DNA from: Gammaproteobacteria bacterium
GTDB lineage: Bacteria > Pseudomonadota > Gammaproteobacteria > Nitrosococcales > Methylophagaceae
Reading direction: 5' to 3'
DNA: 64,000 nt
Assembly: GCA_029210875.1 (NCBI GenBank)
Contig: JARGFJ010000005.1
Span: 1-64,000, forward strand
Every line of letters begins with the position of its first letter. The first letter of the stretch is position 1. A program made the translations under genes and the position numbers. Below the pieces are notes generated by a model that was not told the DNA's origin, ran no database searches, and saw only the letters and a program-made list of their open reading frames with translations. Below, piece after piece: positions 19,307 through 29,690 of this stretch.

Positions 19307-21496
19307 ATGACTAAACATAAGTTTACTGTAACCGCAGCTCGCGGTATGTTGCCTTTATTAGCAAAAGAACTGGCTGATATGGGTATTACCGATACCAAAC
19401 AAGAACAAGGTAATATTCGGATTACAGCAACCATTGAAGATGCATACCGCATTTGTCTTTGGTCTCGTGTCGCCATTCGAGTCTTGATGCCCATTGCAAC
19501 GTTTGCAGCAGCCAGCACTGATGAGTTATACCAAGGTATTTATGCATTGCCTTGGGAAGATCATATTGATGCGCAAGGCAGTACCATCGCAGTTGATTTT
19601 AATAGCTTTCGTTCCAAAATTCATCACAGCCAATATGGCGCTCAACGTGTAAAAGATGGTGTTGTTGATCGTTTTCGAGATCAAACGCAACAGCGGCCAT
19701 CCGTTGATTTGCATCAGCCGGACTTACGCATCAACGTCTATCTTAAAAATAATCAGGCGATTGTTAGTATTGATTTATCAGGTGAAAGTTTACATAAACG
19801 TGGCTATCGCATAACAACGACGGCAGCACCATTAAAAGAACATCTGGCGGCGGCAATATTACTTTCGGCAGAGTGGCCTCGTTTAGCCAAGCAAGGTTGG
19901 GGATTAATCGATCCTATGTGTGGTTCTGGAACGTTTTTGATTGAAGCAGCGATGATGGCTGCCGATATTGCACCGGGTAGTTTGCGTGATTATTTTGGCT
20001 TTTTGTATTGGAAACAACATGACAAACAAGCTTGGCAACGCCTAAAAGCGGAAGCGGAACGTCGCCGTCACAGTGGCTTGGCTCGTCTGCCTGTTATTAT
20101 GGGCGGGGATGCTGATAGCAAAGCAGTTAAAGCCGCACAAGATAATATTGCAGAAGCAGGCTTAGCTGATCGAATTCAGGTTGAACAACGAGCGTTATTA
20201 GATTGGCCAGCGCTAGCAAGTAAATTACCAGCCAGCGGTATGATTGTATGTAATCCACCTTATGGTGAGCGTATGGGCAATGTTGAGGATCTTCATTATC
20301 TGTATGAAAGCCTTGGAAATATTGTTAGCGAATCTTTTCCAGGATGGCGTACAACTCTGATTACAGATAATGAAAAATTAGGTAAATTTACCGGACTAAG
20401 TTTATTTGAGCAGTTTCCTTTTGATAATGGACCAATAGCCTGTCAGGTTTTATGCTATCGAGCACCTCGACCAGTTTCAGCCAAAACACAGACTATTCAA
20501 GATGCAGTTGCACCTGAACTAACTGCGGTAACGCCTGTTGACTATGAGCTTTCTGCCAGTGCTGAATATTTTGTAAATAGAGTTAATAAAAACCTAAAAC
20601 ATCTTGGTAAATGGGCACGTAAAAATGGCATTGAATGTTATCGTGTTTATGATGCTGACTTACCTGATTATGCGGTAGCCATAGATTTATATGGTGACTA
20701 TGTTCATGTCCAGGAATATGCACCACCTAAATCAGTTGATCCAACAAAAGCCGTACAACGCTTAAATGATGTGATGCATGTGTTACCAAAGCTACTAGAT
20801 GTACCCGCGTCACATATTGTATTAAAACTACGTCAGAAACAGCGTGGCACTCAACAATACGAAGCGCAATCATCACAGAAACAACGTATAAAAGTGACAG
20901 AATCCAATCTATCATTTTGGGTGAATTTGACTGATTATCTTGATACCGGTTTATTTTTAGATCACCGAATTACACGACAAAAGATCATGCAGTTAGCGGC
21001 TGACCAAGATTTCTTGAACTTGTTTTCCTACACAGGCTCAGCAACAGTCTATGCTGCTGCCGGCAATGCCAAATCAACGACAACCGTTGATATGTCGAAT
21101 ACGTATTTGGATTGGGCTCGAGATAATATGGCCTTGAATGGCTTTACTGATCCGCAACATCATTTCATTCGCGCAAACTGTTTAGAGTGGTTACAGGCTG
21201 CACAACAAGAACAACAGAAATATGGTCTGATATTTCTAGACCCACCGACATTTTCAAACTCAAGCAGAATGGAAGGCGTATTTGATATACAGCGAGATCA
21301 TGCCAGCTTAATCGACATGGCGACACATTTATTAACTGGTGATGGGGTTTTAATCTTTTCAACTAATCGACGTGATTTCAAGCTTGATCAACGCGCACTT
21401 GAAAATTTACAAATAAAAGATATTAGTAAAATAACCTTACCAAGCGATTTTGAGCGAAACTCTAAAATTCATTATTGCTGGCAAATCACACACTAA
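19307..21496 (+). CDS. rlmL: 23S rRNA (guanine-N2/N7) methyltransferase RlmKL
   Basis: THUMP region, DPMCGSGTFLIEAAMMAADIAPG, IVCNPPYGERMG, second MTase IFLDPPTFSNSSRM. Confidence 0.97.
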   Translation: MTKHKFTVTAARGMLPLLAKELADMGITDTKQEQGNIRITATIEDAYRICLWSRVAIRVLMPIATFAAASTDELYQGIYALPWEDHIDAQGSTIAVDFNSFRSKIHHSQYGAQRVKDGVVDRFRDQTQQRPSVDLHQPDLRINVYLKNNQAIVSIDLSGESLHKRGYRITTTAAPLKEHLAAAILLSAEWPRLAKQGWGLIDPMCGSGTFLIEAAMMAADIAPGSLRDYFGFLYWKQHDKQAWQRLKAEAERRRHSGLARLPVIMGGDADSKAVKAAQDNIAEAGLADRIQVEQRALLDWPALASKLPASGMIVCNPPYGERMGNVEDLHYLYESLGNIVSESFPGWRTTLITDNEKLGKFTGLSLFEQFPFDNGPIACQVLCYRAPRPVSAKTQTIQDAVAPELTAVTPVDYELSASAEYFVNRVNKNLKHLGKWARKNGIECYRVYDADLPDYAVAIDLYGDYVHVQEYAPPKSVDPTKAVQRLNDVMHVLPKLLDVPASHIVLKLRQKQRGTQQYEAQSSQKQRIKVTESNLSFWVNLTDYLDTGLFLDHRITRQKIMQLAADQDFLNLFSYTGSATVYAAAGNAKSTTTVDMSNTYLDWARDNMALNGFTDPQHHFIRANCLEWLQAAQQEQQKYGLIFLDPPTFSNSSRMEGVFDIQRDHASLIDMATHLLTGDGVLIFSTNRRDFKLDQRALENLQIKDISKITLPSDFERNSKIHYCWQITH

Positions 21497-21658
21497 AGTT
21501 ATGATATACCAAAGAATATCCTCATTACAATCAATATCATATATGATGTTGATTGTAATTTTATTTTTAGTTTTTATCAGTTTTTTAGCTCAATTTCATA
21601 ATGCTGTCACATTAAATGAATAGTATTGCCAACATTACTTTATCAGGGAGATAAAACA

Positions 21659-21865
21659 ATGTTGAATCAATCACAAAGCTACCAAACATTAACGCAATTT
21701 CAAAAACTGTCATCTGAATTTTCGACAGAAACAACACCGTTTGTATTAACACAAACGTATCGTGAGTGGTTAGCTGAATATCCTAATGGTTTAGAGGGTA
21801 TGGTTAACGAAACTCAGACAAGCTTTGCTTTATATCCTGCCAAAGTGACTTATATGCCTTGTTAA
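21659..21865 (+). CDS. small hypothetical protein
   Basis: 68-aa ORF MLNQSQSYQTLTQFQKLSSEFSTETTPFVLTQTYREWLAEYPNGLEGMV... preceded by AGGGAG RBS. Confidence 0.5.
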   Translation: MLNQSQSYQTLTQFQKLSSEFSTETTPFVLTQTYREWLAEYPNGLEGMVNETQTSFALYPAKVTYMPC

Positions 21866-22562
21866 CAACTGAGTTAGTATCAAATGCGGGGAGTGGAGCA
21901 CGATAGTCACCCATACGTTCAACGATTGCAGCGTAAGGAATGATGGTTGGAAGTCTGTTTTTAAGCATGGCTGGTGGATGTTGAATCATGATTCTATGCA
22001 AACTACGCCGACGATCCACCATAGTAAAAAAAGCATGTAAGCGTTTAGGTTTTAATTTGTTTTCTTTGAAAAAATCGTAGGTTTGTTCAAATGTTCGTAA
22101 CGATAGATGGGTAGGAATAATTGGAATAAATAACGAATCAGCGGTATCAAATATTTGCTCGGTTAATAGAGAAAAGCTCGGTGGGCAATCTAAAATAACT
22201 AATGCATAGTTCTCACCAAACGGTTCAATTAATTTAGCAATAAGATTACGTTTACCTTGATTGCTTTGTGTTGCTAACTGCTGTTCAAAATGACGATATG
22301 AAAAGCCAGCAGGAATAATATCTAAATTGGCATAAGCAGTAGATTTCACTAAATCACCAATTGGTGTTTTGCCTGATAAAAAACGCTTCGGCTGATTCTT
22401 GTTTTTAGCTTTGCTGTCTAATAACCAACTTGTCGCACCTTGTGGATCCAAATCCCAGATCAGGGTTGGTATTCCTGAGTTAGCAGCATGCCAGGCAATA
22501 TTAACTGCTGATGTAGTTTTACCTACACCGCCTTTAAGGTTAAAAAAAGCAATGGTTTCCAT
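21804..22562 (-). CDS. ParA family ATPase (orphan)
   Basis: FFNLKGGVGKTTSAVNIAW deviant Walker A; VILDCPPSFSLL. Confidence 0.92.
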   Translation of the reverse strand: METIAFFNLKGGVGKTTSAVNIAWHAANSGIPTLIWDLDPQGATSWLLDSKAKNKNQPKRFLSGKTPIGDLVKSTAYANLDIIPAGFSYRHFEQQLATQSNQGKRNLIAKLIEPFGENYALVILDCPPSFSLLTEQIFDTADSLFIPIIPTHLSLRTFEQTYDFFKENKLKPKRLHAFFTMVDRRRSLHRIMIQHPPAMLKNRLPTIIPYAAIVERMGDYRAPLPAFDTNSVVNKAYKSLWQDIKQSLSEFR

Positions 22563-22567
22563 CTAGT

Positions 22568-24649
22568 CTAATAATTCGCACTTAGTTGTTCAAGTAAGGT
22601 GGTTTGAGCTGAAATCGATTCAGTCCCTTCTGGTTGTTCAACCCGTTGATAACGTCCATCTGCCGATAAACGCCATGCCTGCGTATTATCGTTACAATAA
22701 AGTGTGATATCTTCGATAATACGTTGTTTTAGTTTTTTAGTTTCGATTGGGAAACAGGCCTCGACTCGGCGTAATAAATTGCGTTTCATAAGATCAGCAC
22801 TGCCAGCCCATACTTCTTGTTCACCATTATTGGCAAAATAGAACACGCGAGTGTGTTCAAGGAAGCGACCGATAATACTGCGTACCGTGATGTTATCCGA
22901 TAGTCCTTCGATACCCGGTTTAAGACAGCACATGCCACGAATAATTAATTCAACTTTAACGCCCGCCATAGATGCACGGTAAAAAGCCTGAATCATTTCA
23001 GGTTCTACCAGTGAATTTACCTTGACGATGATGTGGGCTGGGTTTCCAGCCTTGGCATGTGTTATTTCACGTTCGATCAGGTTTATCAAACCTTCGTGTA
23101 GTGTAAAAGGGGCATGCAACATCTTATGCATTTTTGGGATTTTCCCCAAACTGGTCAGCTGCACAAATAAATGTGCAACATCTTCACCAAGCTGTTTGTC
23201 TGATGACAATAAACCATAGTCGGTATAGAGACGAGATGTGTTGCGATGATAATTGCCTGTTCCCAGGTGGGTGTAATGCCGTAACCTGTTGTTTTCCCGG
23301 CGTAAGACTAATAACATCTTGGCATGGGTTTTATACCCCACAATGCCATACACTACATGTACCGCTGCCTGTTGCAAGCGTGAAGCCAATTCGACATTTG
23401 CTGCCTCATCAAATCGGGCACGAAGTTCAATAACAACAGTGACTTCCTTACCCGCATGGGCCGCTGCAACCAAAGCATCAACGATTGGTGATTTCGCCCC
23501 TGTGCGATATAAGGTTTGTTTTATTGCTAATACACAGGGATCTGATGCCGCCTGTTTTAGAAAATCGATAACAGGGGTAAACGATTGATAGGGGTGATGC
23601 AGCAAAATATCCTGTTTTCGAATTGCTGCAAATACATCTGAATTTGCTGTTAAACCCGATGGTCTTCCTTGTGTGAATGGTTTAAATTTGAGATCGTGAC
23701 GTTCTACTAATGAACAGACAGCTTGAATACGACTTAAGTTAACAGGTCCATTAACCAGATAAACGTTATCTCGATGCATGCCACATTGTTCTCGTAAGAA
23801 CTCAACCATATCTTCAGGACAATTGTGTGCAATCTCGAGGCGAACTTCATCACCATAATTGCGTTGTGCCAACTCATCAGAAATAGCTAACAATAAGTCG
23901 CTTGTTTCTTCTGTATCAATCGCCAAATCACTATTACGTGTTACCCGAAATTGATAACAACCTTTAATTTTCATGCCATAGAATAAATCTTCTGCATAGG
24001 CGTGAATAATAGAAGATAAAAATACAAACGTGTATTCACCTTGTTTACAAAATTCTTCAGGTAATTCAATGACTCGAGGTAAGGCTCGTGGTGCTTGCAA
24101 AATCGCATAACCACGGTTACGACCGAAGGCATCTTTCCCGATCAATGAAACAATAAAATTTAAACTTTTATTAAGTAAACGAGGGAAAGGATGGGCTGAA
24201 TCCAGTCCCATAGGGCTTAGAACAGGGGCAACTTCTTCGAGAAAGTAGTTACGCAACCACTCTGTTTGTTGCTCAGTCCAGCTGACGCGAGGCAGCACAG
24301 AGATACCTTGGGCATTGAGCTCAGGCAATAGGACATCATTTAATACTTGATATTGTTCCTCAACAAGCTCATGGGCACGCACATTAATCAGTTTAAGTGC
24401 TTCTTGGGCAGTGATTTGATCAGCTTCTAAATAAGGATCGCCAATTTCTACCTGTTGGATAAGGCCAGCAACACGCACCTCAAAAAATTCATCAAGATTG
24501 GTACTGGAAATACACAAGTAATTTAATCGTTCCAGCAATGGCACTTTAGTATCTAGTGCCTGTTGTAATACGCGCCAATTAAATTCCAATAAACTTAGTT
24601 CGCGGTTTAAGTATAGTTCGGGGTTATTTAGATCGATCTCTTTAGTCAT
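22568..24649 (-). CDS. ppk1: polyphosphate kinase 1
   Basis: YLNRELSLLEFNWRVLQQA, LHHPYQSFTPVIDFL, IKQTLYRTGAKSPIVDAL, HLGTGNYH. Start placed at MTKEID (24649). Confidence 0.96.
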   Translation of the reverse strand: MTKEIDLNNPELYLNRELSLLEFNWRVLQQALDTKVPLLERLNYLCISSTNLDEFFEVRVAGLIQQVEIGDPYLEADQITAQEALKLINVRAHELVEEQYQVLNDVLLPELNAQGISVLPRVSWTEQQTEWLRNYFLEEVAPVLSPMGLDSAHPFPRLLNKSLNFIVSLIGKDAFGRNRGYAILQAPRALPRVIELPEEFCKQGEYTFVFLSSIIHAYAEDLFYGMKIKGCYQFRVTRNSDLAIDTEETSDLLLAISDELAQRNYGDEVRLEIAHNCPEDMVEFLREQCGMHRDNVYLVNGPVNLSRIQAVCSLVERHDLKFKPFTQGRPSGLTANSDVFAAIRKQDILLHHPYQSFTPVIDFLKQAASDPCVLAIKQTLYRTGAKSPIVDALVAAAHAGKEVTVVIELRARFDEAANVELASRLQQAAVHVVYGIVGYKTHAKMLLVLRRENNRLRHYTHLGTGNYHRNTSRLYTDYGLLSSDKQLGEDVAHLFVQLTSLGKIPKMHKMLHAPFTLHEGLINLIEREITHAKAGNPAHIIVKVNSLVEPEMIQAFYRASMAGVKVELIIRGMCCLKPGIEGLSDNITVRSIIGRFLEHTRVFYFANNGEQEVWAGSADLMKRNLLRRVEACFPIETKKLKQRIIEDITLYCNDNTQAWRLSADGRYQRVEQPEGTESISAQTTLLEQLSANY

Positions 24650-24753
24650 GGCGCCATATTCTATAAGTGTAATGTGACAATCGTGTGTCAATGGTCTTAT
24701 TGTGCCATATCTACAGCTATTCTATCGTGATGTTTGATGATAAATTTTATCAA

Positions 24754-25230
24754 CTACCAGCGATATTTATCATAATTCTCTGGATTAGCCCAAAAACGGC
24801 TATTTAACCAATCATGTTTAGGCTGATAGCTTTCGATTGCATAGCTAAATAGTTGGTGCTCAGTTGTATTTGCAATGTGTTTCATACCCATTGCAAGAAA
24901 ATCAGCCAATTGCCATCCATCATTAGTTCCTTGCGCAATTTTAGATATGACGATGATATGTGAGGCGTGATAATTACGAATCATACCTAAGAATTTAGTT
25001 GCAGTAGTTTTGGGTAACAAATCAGTAATTTCGCTGACAATAGCCAGTTCGATAGGGGGTATCTTTGCTAAGTGTTCAAGTGTGTAAGGTGTTGTCAGAT
25101 GGTGTGATCTGATATCTTGGTGCTGTTTAAAGCAAGACATTGCAACTTCCCCGACCAGTAACACCGAGTTGGGATTAAATTGTTTAACCAAAGGTGAAAC
25201 TAGTGTTGATAATTCAGAACAAGCAGTCAT
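24754..25230 (-). CDS. DUF6231-like protein (methyltransferase-like fold suspected)
   Basis: 158-aa ORF opposite yeaC/ycgN-type gene; HDWLNSRFWANPENYDKYRW C-terminus. Confidence 0.55.
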   Translation of the reverse strand: MTACSELSTLVSPLVKQFNPNSVLLVGEVAMSCFKQHQDIRSHHLTTPYTLEHLAKIPPIELAIVSEITDLLPKTTATKFLGMIRNYHASHIIVISKIAQGTNDGWQLADFLAMGMKHIANTTEHQLFSYAIESYQPKHDWLNSRFWANPENYDKYRW

Positions 25231-25699
25231 GATGGATCAGGATAAAACATTCCGTGAATTCTGGAAACATAAACGCTTAAGTCAAATGAGTGATGACGAG
25301 TGGGAAAGCTTGTGTGATGGCTGTGGTAGATGTTGTTTAAACAAGTTGGAGGATGAAGACGATGGTCGCATCTATTACACGCGCGCAGCGTGCTTGCTAT
25401 TAGATATTCCAACTTGTCGTTGTACAGATTATGAAAACCGTAAAACGCGTATGCCAGATTGCCTTAAATTAAGTGTTGATAATGCACATTATTTTGATTG
25501 GCTACCAGAAACCTGTGCATATCGTCTGTTAGCTGAAGGTGAACCATTACCACAATGGCACCCACTTATTACCGGCACAACTCAATCTGTTATTGATGCA
25601 GGTATATCAGTTCGTGACCTTGCTAAACCTGAAAGCGAAGTTGAAGATTTAAGTGAAGAAGTCATTGCGTTTTCTGATGGACACAGCGACCTTATATGA
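25229..25699 (+). CDS. ycgN: YcgN family cysteine cluster protein
   Basis: FREFWKHKRLSQMSDDEWESLCDGCGRCCLNKLEDEDDGRIYYTRAACLLLD. Confidence 0.93.
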   Translation: MMDQDKTFREFWKHKRLSQMSDDEWESLCDGCGRCCLNKLEDEDDGRIYYTRAACLLLDIPTCRCTDYENRKTRMPDCLKLSVDNAHYFDWLPETCAYRLLAEGEPLPQWHPLITGTTQSVIDAGISVRDLAKPESEVEDLSEEVIAFSDGHSDLI

Positions 25700-25710
25700 A
25701 ACTAAGTTAG

Positions 25711-26145
25711 ATGAAACCTGAAGAAAGTCGGGAATTTACAGCTAGCCTAGAAAAAGCAGCTGTAACGCTATTAAAATTGGAAATATATAGAAAACCGGAT
25801 GATTTGGCTCGGCGTTTTGGTTTACCACTTCCGGTTGTTCGTTATTGGTGGCGTAATACCGATCAAAAAACGCAAGCTGTTAATCAAAGCACACTATCGC
25901 CACGTGACGTTAAAGTAATTAGAAAAGCAACACAAACACTGGAAGGTTGGGAAAAAGCGAAACGTTACCGTCCTGAATGTGGCGCTCCTTTAAATAATGG
26001 TAAACGATGTAAAAACTCCGTTGCAATTCGACCACCTGAAGGCTGGGATAGAGGCGCTTTGGCTGATAGATGTCGGATGCATGGTGGTTTAGCGCGTCGC
26101 ATTCGCAAACAAAAAATGCCTGATGAAACTAACGATAATGATTAA
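25711..26145 (+). CDS. hypothetical protein with C-terminal Cys/HGG putative zinc motif
   Basis: RYRPECGAPLNNGKRCKNSVAIRPPEG...DRCRMHGGLARRIRKQ. Confidence 0.6.
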   Translation: MKPEESREFTASLEKAAVTLLKLEIYRKPDDLARRFGLPLPVVRYWWRNTDQKTQAVNQSTLSPRDVKVIRKATQTLEGWEKAKRYRPECGAPLNNGKRCKNSVAIRPPEGWDRGALADRCRMHGGLARRIRKQKMPDETNDND

Positions 26146-26196
26146 TTGTGTACAATTTTCGGTATCATCCTCTTTCTTTAGCCTTGAACCAGAATT

Positions 26197-27498
26197 ATGA
26201 ACCCAGATCCCATGCTTGATGATTTCAATTTAGAATTATGCCAATTCCTGGATGCCTCACCAACACCCTTCCATGCAGTGGAAATGATGAAAGCAAAACT
26301 GATTCAGCATAACTATAAACCATTGGACGAACGTGACAACTGGGGAACACTGCCAGCAGGACGTTATTTTGTCACTCGAAATGATTCCTCGATTGTTGCA
26401 TTTAATTTACCAAATCAAGACTTGGCTGAAATAGGCTTTCGTATGGTGGGGGCACATACTGATAGTCCGTGCCTTCAGGTCAAACCACAACCTGAAAAGT
26501 GCAGTCATTCCTTATGGCAGTTAGGTGTTGAAGTGTATGGTGGTGCCTTATTGAATCCGTGGTTTGATCGTGATTTATCAATGGCTGGACGCGTAAGCTA
26601 CGTTGACTCAGATGATCAGATTCAACATACGTTAATCAATTTCAAAAAGCCGCTTGCTGTCATTCCGAGTTTAGCGATCCATTTGGATAGAGATGTTAAT
26701 CAAAGTCGTAGCGTTAATCCGCAATTACATTTACCACCGATTATTTTTCAGGGTGTTGATGACCAAAAATTTGATTTTCGTGAATTACTGCGTGACCAGG
26801 TTTTAATTGACTATCCTGACTGTGATATCACGAAGGTACTTGACTATGAAATTAGCCTGTACGATACGCAACCGGCAGCATTAACAGGTCTAAATAAAGA
26901 CTTTATCAGCAGCGCACGATTGGATAACTTATTGAGTTGTTATGTTGGTTTAAATGCGCTGATACATGATGATGAACATGTCGCAAATTTATTAATTTGC
27001 AGCGATCATGAAGAAGTCGGTAGCATGTCAACATCCGGCGCCCAAGGTTCCTTGCTAGAATCGGTTTTAATGCGATTATGTTCGGATATTGAACAACATC
27101 ATCGCATGATACAGCGTTCAATTATGATTTCAGCCGATAATGCACATGCCATACACCCAAATTTTGCAGACAAACATGATGCTGAGCATGGACCGAAACT
27201 AAATCATGGTCCTGTCATTAAAACGAATGCCAATCAACGTTATGCAACAAATAGCGAAACCAGTGCCTTTTTTCGTCAACTATGCCAACAGTTAGATGTA
27301 CCGGTGCAAGACTTTGTTGTACGAACTGACATGGCGTGCGGTAGTACTATTGGCCCACTGACAGCGAGCGCATTAGGCGTAAGAACACTTGATATAGGCG
27401 TGCCGACCTTTGCCATGCATTCCATTCGTGAACTAGCTGGTAGTCAAGATGCCTACTTATTAAATAAAGTATTAACCCGTTTTTATAGTAACTCTTAA
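26197..27498 (+). CDS. apeB: M18 family aminopeptidase
   Basis: [61 protein letters not shown]. Confidence 0.96.
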   Translation: MNPDPMLDDFNLELCQFLDASPTPFHAVEMMKAKLIQHNYKPLDERDNWGTLPAGRYFVTRNDSSIVAFNLPNQDLAEIGFRMVGAHTDSPCLQVKPQPEKCSHSLWQLGVEVYGGALLNPWFDRDLSMAGRVSYVDSDDQIQHTLINFKKPLAVIPSLAIHLDRDVNQSRSVNPQLHLPPIIFQGVDDQKFDFRELLRDQVLIDYPDCDITKVLDYEISLYDTQPAALTGLNKDFISSARLDNLLSCYVGLNALIHDDEHVANLLICSDHEEVGSMSTSGAQGSLLESVLMRLCSDIEQHHRMIQRSIMISADNAHAIHPNFADKHDAEHGPKLNHGPVIKTNANQRYATNSETSAFFRQLCQQLDVPVQDFVVRTDMACGSTIGPLTASALGVRTLDIGVPTFAMHSIRELAGSQDAYLLNKVLTRFYSNS

Positions 27499-27513
27499 AT
27501 TTAAGGAACACAC

Positions 27514-27798
27514 ATGGCTGAAACAGTAGATGAATTAACGGTTGAATATCACGAAGGTGATGAAATGACCGTCAAGGAACTCGACAAAGTCGTCTTAACC
27601 AAAGGTGCATGGGCAACATTAATGTACCGATATCAAGATTTAGATCGCAAAACAGGCGAATTTGGTCCTGATAAATACACCATTCGTCGCTATCAAAAAC
27701 GCAATGGTGAATATAGCCAGCGTTCGAAATTTAATATTTCGAGTAAAGATCAAGCTCAACAAATCATTGCTGCATTAAGCAAGTGGACTGATGAATAA
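27514..27798 (+). CDS. conserved hypothetical protein
   Basis: 94 aa, RBS AAGGAA, well-spaced in operon; no family recognised. Confidence 0.7.
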   Translation: MAETVDELTVEYHEGDEMTVKELDKVVLTKGAWATLMYRYQDLDRKTGEFGPDKYTIRRYQKRNGEYSQRSKFNISSKDQAQQIIAALSKWTDE

Positions 27799-28513
27799 AA
27801 GTATTATTACCAACTTAATAGCTGCCAGCCTTGTAGCAACAGGGCTGGCATTAGATACACCTTTGCGTGAACCTGTGTTATCAACGGGATTATTTGCATT
27901 AGCCGGTGGTGTCACCAATTGGTTAGCCATTCATATGCTATTTGAAAAAGTACCCGGTTTATATGGCTCTGGTGTGATTAGTGCCCGTTTTGAAGATTTT
28001 AAATTGGGCATTCATCAATTAGTAATGGAACAGTTCTTTAGCGAACAAAATCTTGAACGTTTTCTGGGCGAAATGGTGACCGAAACCAGTCAACATCATT
28101 TTGAATTTCATGATGTGATTGATCAAATAGACTTATCACCAACCTATGACAGTTTAGTTGAAACGATTATGGAATCATCATTTGGAAGTATGTTAGGTAT
28201 GTTTGGTGGTGCTAGTGCCTTAACACCGTTAAAAGATCCCTTTATCGTGAAAATGAAATTGGCATTAAATGACATGGCCCATAGCGCCTCGTTTCAAGCC
28301 AGTGTTCGTAATAAACTCACAAGTACACCGACAAATCATGATATTCAGCAACAAATTGAACAGGTTGTAACTGCTCGCTTAGGTGAATTAACACCTTTGA
28401 TGGTCAAAGATATTATTCAAAAAATGATTCGCGATCACCTAGGCTGGTTAGTCGTCTGGGGCGGTGTATTGGGTGGTGCCATTGGACTTATTACAAGCCA
28501 ATTGCCGCTATGA
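27791..28513 (+). CDS. DUF445 family membrane protein
   Basis: GGVTNWLAIHMLFEKVPGLYGSGVI and C-terminal hydrophobic GGVLGGAIGLI. Confidence 0.8.
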   Translation: MNKSIITNLIAASLVATGLALDTPLREPVLSTGLFALAGGVTNWLAIHMLFEKVPGLYGSGVISARFEDFKLGIHQLVMEQFFSEQNLERFLGEMVTETSQHHFEFHDVIDQIDLSPTYDSLVETIMESSFGSMLGMFGGASALTPLKDPFIVKMKLALNDMAHSASFQASVRNKLTSTPTNHDIQQQIEQVVTARLGELTPLMVKDIIQKMIRDHLGWLVVWGGVLGGAIGLITSQLPL

Positions 28514-28661
28514 CTTAAGATTTATAATAGATGTTAGATTAGGTGTCTACGCTATCTCATTGATTTAGAATAGCCTAGTTGTATTTCACTATGCTATAGT
28601 CGCTATCGTGACATTAACTATGAAGACTAGGCTTCGTAATCAGGCTACGAGAATTAACTGA

Positions 28662-28925
28662 ATGACAATAAATCAACGTGACTATGAGCGAATTGCCCAT
28701 CGAGCCAATATTCGTGTCTTAACATCGCCTGAAACGGAGGTGGTTCTCGAAATGCGTGATTTTTCGGAAACAGGTATGTTCCTGTTTTGTACCGATGAAG
28801 TTACCGTTGAACTTGGAAACAGGGTTGAAGTTCAAACATTAGAAATTGACGATGCACCAATCTTATTATCTGAAGTTGTCAGAGTAGAGCCAAACATAGG
28901 CTTTGCCCTTAAGTTTCTTTTCTAG
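28662..28925 (+). CDS. PilZ domain protein
   Basis: RIAHRANIRV...LEMRDFSETGMFLF...VRVEPNIGFALKF. Confidence 0.75.
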   Translation: MTINQRDYERIAHRANIRVLTSPETEVVLEMRDFSETGMFLFCTDEVTVELGNRVEVQTLEIDDAPILLSEVVRVEPNIGFALKFLF

Positions 28926-28933
28926 ATATAATT

Positions 28934-29515
28934 TTAATAGGCACTAAAAAGTGACGTTATCGACGGCTTATATTGCTCTGCTAATTCAATGGTTACCAGA
29001 ACCTGATCAGTAAATTCCTGATGTGTTATCTTTCCTTGATATTTCGCGAGATGGTATTCCAATAACTGTAATTGTGAATAGTCAATGGTCATTTTGAATG
29101 TAGCCATTTTGACCCAAGGTTGCAAATTGGCAGACTCAATAGCCATTTTAGCTGCTGTACCATAGGCTCTGGCCAAACCACCTGTACCTAGTTTTACACC
29201 ACCAAAATAACGAACGACACCAACAACAGCATTGATAATGTTACCACCTTCCAGTGGGGCTAATATGGGTCTTCCAGCCGTACCAGAAGGCTCGCCAGCA
29301 TCATGACAACGTTCATTAATAAACCCATCTGGCTGCCTGATCCGCCATGCAAATGCAAGATGGTTAGCATTTGCATGTAGTGATGCTAGTTGTTGTAACT
29401 TATCCAAGGCTTCACGCTCATTATGGCAAGGCATAATTGAGCCAATAAAAAGCGATTTCTTGATTTCATATTCAACGGTATAGTCTTGTGAAATCGTAAA
29501 AATATCGGTTGTCAT
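28934..29515 (-). CDS. yigZ: YigZ/IMPACT family protein
   Basis: HAGEPSGTAGRPIL and GVVRYFGGVKLGTGGLARAYG. Confidence 0.95.
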   Translation of the reverse strand: MTTDIFTISQDYTVEYEIKKSLFIGSIMPCHNEREALDKLQQLASLHANANHLAFAWRIRQPDGFINERCHDAGEPSGTAGRPILAPLEGGNIINAVVGVVRYFGGVKLGTGGLARAYGTAAKMAIESANLQPWVKMATFKMTIDYSQLQLLEYHLAKYQGKITHQEFTDQVLVTIELAEQYKPSITSLFSAY

Positions 29516-29690
29516 TAGCTATTACTAATCGAAAAAATTGAAGCGAAATGTAACATACCTGCCAAGACAAGATAATATTTTCCGACACTAATTGCTAACA
29601 AACGATGGATTGATATTACGTGATGATCTGCTTATGTTTATATCAATCATGGTGGCAAATCAATCTCACGATTACTCGGTAAATGCTGGG

